A stretch of DNA of 35,188 nucleotides, taken from Novosphingobium sp. (GTDB lineage: Bacteria; Pseudomonadota; Alphaproteobacteria; Sphingomonadales; Sphingomonadaceae). Below, one piece after another: positions 35,077-35,188 of the stretch. The position numbers were made by a program, and so were the translations under genes. Each line of letters opens with the position of its first letter. Position 1 is the stretch's first letter. Location: the NCBI RefSeq assembly GCF_027489515.1, contig NZ_JAIXZS010000095.1, positions 1-35,188 on the forward strand, written 5' to 3'. The notes under the pieces are model-generated. The model searched no databases. It was not told where the DNA came from and saw only the letters and a program-made list of their open reading frames with translations.

Positions 35077-35188
35077 CTTCGGAACAACGATGGGCACTCC
35101 GCCCGCCGCCGTGGCTACGCCATTGGCGGCCAGCACGCGGAGCAGGTTGCTCTTCGATCCCATGATGCGGACCTCGCCGCGATCGACC
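35044..35188 (-). CDS. Partial C-terminus of a probable serine recombinase, ending within tRNA-Ser
   Basis: The frame enters at the right edge and gives 47 residues before TGA at 35044-35046. The segment VRIMGSKSNLLRVLAANG, then GGVPIVVPKWR, resembles the C-termini of large serine recombinases (resolvase/invertase with zinc-ribbon domain), which often end in a VP-x-F/V-x-x-x-WR motif. The last ten residues (WRTGWDSNPR) are encoded antisense to the T-arm, acceptor stem and CCA of tRNA-Ser. This suggests an element joined at the tRNA 3' end. Only a short stretch is visible, so the family call is tentative. Confidence 0.5.
   Translation of the reverse strand, partial: VDRGEVRIMGSKSNLLRVLAANGVATAAGGVPIVVPKWRTGWDSNPR

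Noticed and set aside
1..35188. CRISPR array, insertion sequence, prophage module or biosynthetic gene cluster
   Set aside because: No regularly spaced repeats, transposase frames, phage structural genes or synthase clusters were seen. Only the right edge hints at an integrated element.

Overview
The window is a dense, high-GC (roughly mid-60s percent by eye) stretch of bacterial chromosome, almost certainly from an alphaproteobacterium of the order Sphingomonadales (Erythrobacter/Novosphingobium/Sphingopyxis type). The evidence is a fused IspDF, a PDH E1-beta with an N-terminal lipoyl domain, the dusB-ntrB-ntrC-ntrY-ntrX-hfq-hflX block, a short MetG without a zinc knuckle, and a tandem two-domain Hfq. 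Nearly all of it is housekeeping DNA. Long open frames antisense to the real genes are GC-driven shadows.

Layout. (1) 1-3.4 kb: tRNA-Arg(ACG), then pdhA-pdhB and a degenerate squalene/phytoene-synthase-like gene, all on +. (2) 3.5-6.1 kb: an EF-hand exported protein (+) convergent with trmFO (-), then a lysoplasmalogenase-like membrane protein (+). (3) 6.1-10.9 kb: gyrA followed by a coupled DUF952 gene (-). A 341-bp divergent intergenic region with a DnaA-box-like 9-mer separates them from an exported repeat-type protein (+) that has a good intrinsic terminator. (4) 10.9-16.2 kb: an alpha/beta hydrolase (+), beta-carbonic anhydrase (-), lipA and a RatA/COQ10-like gene (+), then ispDF, an exported protein and a CinA C-terminal-type amidohydrolase (-). 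(5) 16.2-25.8 kb: dusB, ntrBC, ntrYX, hfq and hflX (+), the nitrogen/redox two-component cluster followed by the RNA chaperone. (6) 25.8-34.8 kb: a ten-gene minus-strand run, mltB-like, rlpA-like, D-Ala-D-Ala carboxypeptidase, tmk, holB, metG, tatD, PhnP-like MBL hydrolase, a 56-aa membrane protein and mazG. Most neighbours overlap or nearly touch, so it reads as one or a few coupled transcription units. (7) The right edge holds tRNA-Ser(UGA). A truncated minus-strand reading frame resembling a serine-recombinase C-terminus ends inside that tRNA, so an integrated element may begin there.

Functional links. PdhA/PdhB need lipoylation, and LipA, which makes lipoyl groups, lies about 10 kb away. 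The mltB/rlpA/carboxypeptidase trio is a peptidoglycan-remodelling set feeding into tmk-holB (dTTP supply and clamp loading). NtrBC/NtrYX plus Hfq combine transcriptional and post-transcriptional control. The most unusual object is the tandem Hfq: its second Sm domain keeps the proximal-face signature but has lost the basic rim, and its gene has a hairpin plus A-rich leader that could serve autoregulation. No CRISPR array, insertion sequence, prophage module or biosynthetic cluster is visible apart from the possible element boundary at the right edge.
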